Origin: an uncultured Eubacterium sp.
GTDB lineage: Bacteria > Bacillota > Clostridia > Lachnospirales > Lachnospiraceae
Length of the DNA stretch: 35,580 bases
Assembly (NCBI GenBank): GCA_910577295.1
Contig: CAJTLS010000019.1
Location: forward strand, 14,035 to 49,614
Direction: 5' to 3'
Made by a program: the position numbers and the translations under genes. This document shows, piece after piece, positions 34,814 through 35,580 of the stretch. The first letter of the stretch is position 1, and the number at the start of each line of letters is the position of its first letter. The notes beneath the pieces are model-generated. The model was given only the letters and a program-made list of their open reading frames with translations. It was not told the DNA's origin and did no database searches.

Positions 34814-34842
34814 TTGAATTTCCTGTCGAACTGTGGTAGTAT
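34814..34842 (+). promoter_or_regulatory. Promoter of the small-peptide RNA
   Basis: TTGAAT (34814-34819), a 17-bp spacer and TAGTAT (34837-34842) preceded by TGG (extended -10). The expected start near 34849 puts the left arm of the long-range inverted repeat at the very 5' end of the RNA. Confidence 0.7.
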
Positions 34843-34849
34843 TTCATTG

Positions 34850-34968
34850 GGACTACCAGGATGGTAGGCGGTTAGCCCTCTCCGGAGGGACTGTGACCCT
34901 CCGTTTACATAGAAACCCGAAAGGGAATCTAAAGAAATCCATGATTTCTTGAAAGGAGGGCTGAGCCA
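34850..34968 (+). ncRNA. Structured leader of the small-peptide mRNA with anti-Shine-Dalgarno sequences
   Basis: The leader holds several alternative pairings. CTACC/GGTAG (34853-34867) and CGGAGGG/CCCTCCG (34883-34903) are local hairpins, and AAGAAATC/GATTTCTT (34932-34950) is an 8-bp stem with a 3-nt loop next to the ribosome site. AGCCCTC (34874-34880) is complementary to GAGGGCT at the ribosome site (34956-34962), and CCCTCC (34897-34902) to GGAGGG (34955-34960). The same left region can instead pair with the 3' part of the RNA. Competing folds of this kind are typical of type I toxin mRNAs. Confidence 0.6.
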
Positions 34969-35067
34969 ATGGATATTTTAGGACTTATGGCAGTGTTGAG
35001 CTTTGGCTTGACCTGCTTCGGAATAGGATACTCTATCGGTAAGGATAGTAACAAGACACAGAAATAG
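34969..35067 (+). CDS. Small hydrophobic peptide, type I toxin-like (32 aa)
   Basis: A 32-residue reading frame with a near-perfect AAAGGAGG site (34952-34959) nine bases before the ATG. The peptide has one hydrophobic, glycine-containing helix (ILGLMAVLSFGLTCFGIGYS) and a polar basic tail ending KTQK. Small single-helix peptides with charged tails are typical of type I toxins (Fst, TxpA, BsrG groups) and holin-like peptides, but I cannot match it to a named family. It has its own promoter, a leader with anti-ribosome-site sequences and its own terminator, so it is a real expressed unit rather than a chance frame. No antisense RNA promoter was recognised with confidence. Confidence 0.7.
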   Translation: MDILGLMAVLSFGLTCFGIGYSIGKDSNKTQK

Positions 35068-35116
35068 CCGCCCCGGTCCGACAAACTGAGCGGCTGTTTC
35101 AGCAACTTATAAGTTG
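35066..35116. repeat. Stem at the stop codon and 14-bp palindrome in the 3' untranslated region
   Basis: AGCCGC (35066-35071) pairs with GCGGCT (35090-35095), overlapping the stop codon of the small gene. Next to it is a perfect palindrome CAACTTATAAGTTG (35103-35116), which could be an RNA hairpin or a protein-binding site. Confidence 0.6.
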
Positions 35117-35143
35117 GGCTAACCGTCTATCGGTAGTCCTGTG

Positions 35144-35178
35144 GGGCACCTGTTACCAGCAGGTGTCCTTCTTTATGT
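35144..35178 (+). terminator. Terminator of the small-peptide RNA
   Basis: GGGCACCTG (35144-35152) pairs with CAGGTGTCC (35160-35168), one G.T wobble, 7-nt loop, followed by TTCTTTATGTT. It is oriented for the plus strand; no T-run follows on the minus strand. Confidence 0.7.
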
Positions 35179-35205
35179 TCAATATACCACAATCTGTGCA
35201 GAGTT

Positions 35206-35580
35206 TCAAGTGCTTTCTTCTGGCGGCGGTGTCCGGCGGAACTGGTTCAGCCTGTCAGCCAGCTTCTGGTCCTTGTCCGGGTACAGATGGGAATAGGTGT
35301 CAAGTGTCGTCTTTACTGATTCATGTCCTAGGCGGTCAGCTATCTCCAATGGGGTAAAGCCGAGTTCTATCAGCATACTTGCGTGGCTGTGCCGCAGGTC
35401 GTGTACTCGGATCGGTGTCAGCCCTGCCTTTTCGGATGCCCGCTTTATTTCCTTTTCCAGAGCGGATTTTGTAAAATAGAAGATTCGGTCCCCCTTTCCA
35501 ATTCCATAAAGCTTCGATATATATTCGTGAATATCATCATACAGAAAATCCGGAATGGAGATACACCGCTTTGCTTTGGG
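35206..35580 (-). CDS. Tyrosine site-specific recombinase (integrase), C-terminal part
   Basis: The frame runs from the right edge of the window to a stop at 35206-35208, so only about the last 124 residues are visible. They contain the catalytic core of phage/ICE integrases: arginine and histidine in RVHDLRHSHASML, the second histidine in DRLGHESVKTT, and the nucleophile tyrosine in LDTYSHLYP. The upstream part (KAKRCISIPDFLYDDIHEY, FYFTKSALEKEIKRA) is also typical of Tn916-like and lactococcal-phage integrases. It should catalyse integration and excision of the element at the guaA end. It is transcribed towards guaA. Confidence 0.93.
   Translation of the reverse strand, partial: PKAKRCISIPDFLYDDIHEYISKLYGIGKGDRIFYFTKSALEKEIKRASEKAGLTPIRVHDLRHSHASMLIELGFTPLEIADRLGHESVKTTLDTYSHLYPDKDQKLADRLNQFRRTPPPEEST

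Larger units (their letters stand above)
34850..35139. repeat. Long-range inverted repeat flanking the small gene
   Basis: Two blocks pair perfectly across about 240 bases: GGACTACC (34850-34857) with GGTAGTCC (35132-35139), and CGGTTAGCCC (34869-34878) with GGGCTAACCG (35116-35125). That is 18 base pairs with an 11/6-nt internal loop. They enclose the whole leader and reading frame. Confidence 0.9.
34692..35580. mobile_element. End of an integrated element (ICE/genomic island) behind guaA, partial
   Basis: Everything after the guaA stop appears to be the end of an inserted element: a tyrosine integrase coming in from the right edge and pointing towards guaA, plus a small peptide unit between them. 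The attachment site is expected within the last bases of guaA (about 34655-34691), where the coding sequence would be restored by the element. The other end, with a second copy of this sequence, lies beyond the window. Inference from gene order and from the known use of the guaA 3' end as a hotspot. Confidence 0.65.

Noticed and set aside
34850..35180. Par/Fst-type toxin-antitoxin layout with convergent antisense RNA
   Set aside because: That layout needs direct repeats in the DNA; here the repeats are inverted and so pair within one transcript. A minus-strand -10-like TTATAA at 35106-35111 has no matching -35.

Overview
The window looks like a chromosome segment from a low-to-mid GC Firmicute of class Clostridia, most likely a Lachnospiraceae-type gut anaerobe. 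This is inferred from strong AGGAGG ribosome sites, frequent TTG/GTG starts, sigma-A-type promoters, FeoAB, a butyryl-CoA/4-hydroxybutyrate-type CoA-transferase and the general protein style. No rRNA, tRNA, CRISPR or insertion sequence was seen. Almost all of the window is coding.

Layout. (1) 1-3903: tail of a plus-strand export-type ABC operon (permease cut by the window edge, ATPase, a large exported protein with a 15-bp tandem repeat, and a bitopic membrane protein). (2) 3999-14277: a nine-gene chemosensory operon behind a good promoter. It holds a receiver/HD-GYP protein, a PAS histidine kinase, a second receiver/HD-GYP protein with a degenerate active site, then cheR, cheB, a cheY-like gene, cheA, cheW and a chemoreceptor. 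There are no flagellar genes and no cheC/cheD/cheX. (3) 14477-19270: a CoA-transferase, a short soluble chemoreceptor-like protein, a sodium:amino-acid-type symporter and a TPR-like protein. (4) 19417-26131: an operon with a divergent CbiE/CbiT-like protein, an acetyltransferase, feoA, feoB (with a histidine-rich insert) and a LacZ-type beta-galactosidase. A convergent Cu/Zn superoxide dismutase-like gene overlaps the end of lacZ. (5) 26849-29389: a three-gene NitT/TauT-type ABC importer with its own promoter and terminator. (6) 29512-32840: an XRE regulator, divergent from a glycerophosphodiesterase and a DUF308 membrane protein, then a NUDIX hydrolase. (7) 33147-34691: guaA with a roughly 145-nt structured leader.

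The last 0.9 kb is the edge of an integrated mobile element placed exactly behind guaA, a known integration hotspot. A tyrosine integrase reads in from the right edge on the minus strand. Between guaA and the integrase lies a compact unit that is the most interesting item here: a promoter, a long structured leader, a 32-residue hydrophobic peptide with a strong ribosome site, and an intrinsic terminator. The first bases of the predicted transcript are complementary (18 bp in two blocks) to its 3' part, and neighbouring leader bases are complementary to the ribosome site. This is the architecture expected of a type I toxin mRNA, or of another peptide-encoding regulatory RNA carried by the element.

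All function calls come from reading motifs by eye. No database search was possible.
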